The position numbers were made by a program, and so were the translations under genes. Shown piece by piece: positions 7,025 to 7,094 of a stretch of 7,094 nucleotides of DNA. The number at the start of each line of letters is the position of its first letter. Positions within the stretch are counted from its first letter, which is position 1. Below the pieces are notes generated by a model. The model was not told where the DNA came from. It ran no database searches and worked only from the letters and a program-made list of their open reading frames with translations. This DNA comes from Endomicrobium sp. (GTDB lineage Bacteria > Elusimicrobiota > Endomicrobiia > Endomicrobiales > Endomicrobiaceae). The DNA lies in the NCBI GenBank assembly GCA_031278115.1, contig JAITKZ010000073.1, forward strand, positions 1 through 7,094, in the 5' to 3' direction.

Positions 7025-7094
7025 GGAGGGGTCGCATAGTTGGCCTAGTGCGCTGGTTTGCTAAACCGGTATACGGATGAAAGTCCGTATCGAG
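7025..7094 (+). tRNA. tRNA-Ser(GCU), 3' end beyond the window
   Basis: This decodes AGC and AGU serine codons. The acceptor 5' strand is GGAGGGG (7025-7031), followed by a D stem GCA/TGC (7034-7036 and 7049-7051). The anticodon stem CTGGT/ACCGG (7053-7057 and 7065-7069) holds the loop TTGCTAA with anticodon GCT at 7060-7062. The long variable arm ATACGGA/TCCGTAT (7071-7077 and 7084-7090), with a six-base loop, marks a class II tRNA and is the element SerRS recognises. The window ends four bases later, so the T arm and acceptor 3' strand cannot be checked. Confidence 0.93.

Noticed and set aside
6948..7037. - strand frame of about 30 codons with a hydrophobic stretch (LALSLLILFGTPFIIYY)
   Set aside because: Its ATG lies antisense inside the tRNA, there is no ribosome site, and T-rich DNA often reads as a membrane helix by chance.

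Overview
The window is a low-G+C bacterial chromosome segment (roughly one third G+C by eye) carrying housekeeping genes in two converging blocks plus the start of a tRNA gene. The A/T-ending codons, long A and T runs and compact spacing suggest a small AT-rich genome. The style of the replication and tRNA-charging genes would fit Elusimicrobiota (Endomicrobium-like), but that placement is a guess from overall impression. The sequence shows no phage, IS element, CRISPR array or restriction locus.

Positions 1-4480 (+ strand): the 3' nine tenths of dnaE (DNA polymerase III alpha subunit, cut by the left window edge) is followed after 18 bp by serS (seryl-tRNA synthetase). A 207-bp AT-rich untranslated stretch then leads to a strong symmetrical terminator at 4688-4728.

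Positions 6706 down to 4728 (- strand): a good promoter at 6701-6730 precedes folD (methylene-THF dehydrogenase/cyclohydrolase). folD is followed by an unrecognised seven-helix membrane protein and then by a tiny, very lysine-rich reading frame that seems frameshifted at a run of eight A. The same terminator ends this block, so it serves both directions.

Positions 6663-7094: a divergent intergenic region holds the folD promoter and, facing the other way, a second promoter-like element (6848-6876). The -10 boxes of the two share the same 10 bases. A small hairpin with a T run follows, and then the first 70 bases of a tRNA-Ser(GCU) gene with its long variable arm, cut by the right window edge. 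serS and one of its tRNA substrates thus lie about 2.5 kb apart.

Most of the window is ordinary. The points worth a second look are the lysine-rich mini-gene with its A8 frameshift, the orphan seven-helix protein behind folD, and the paired divergent promoters.
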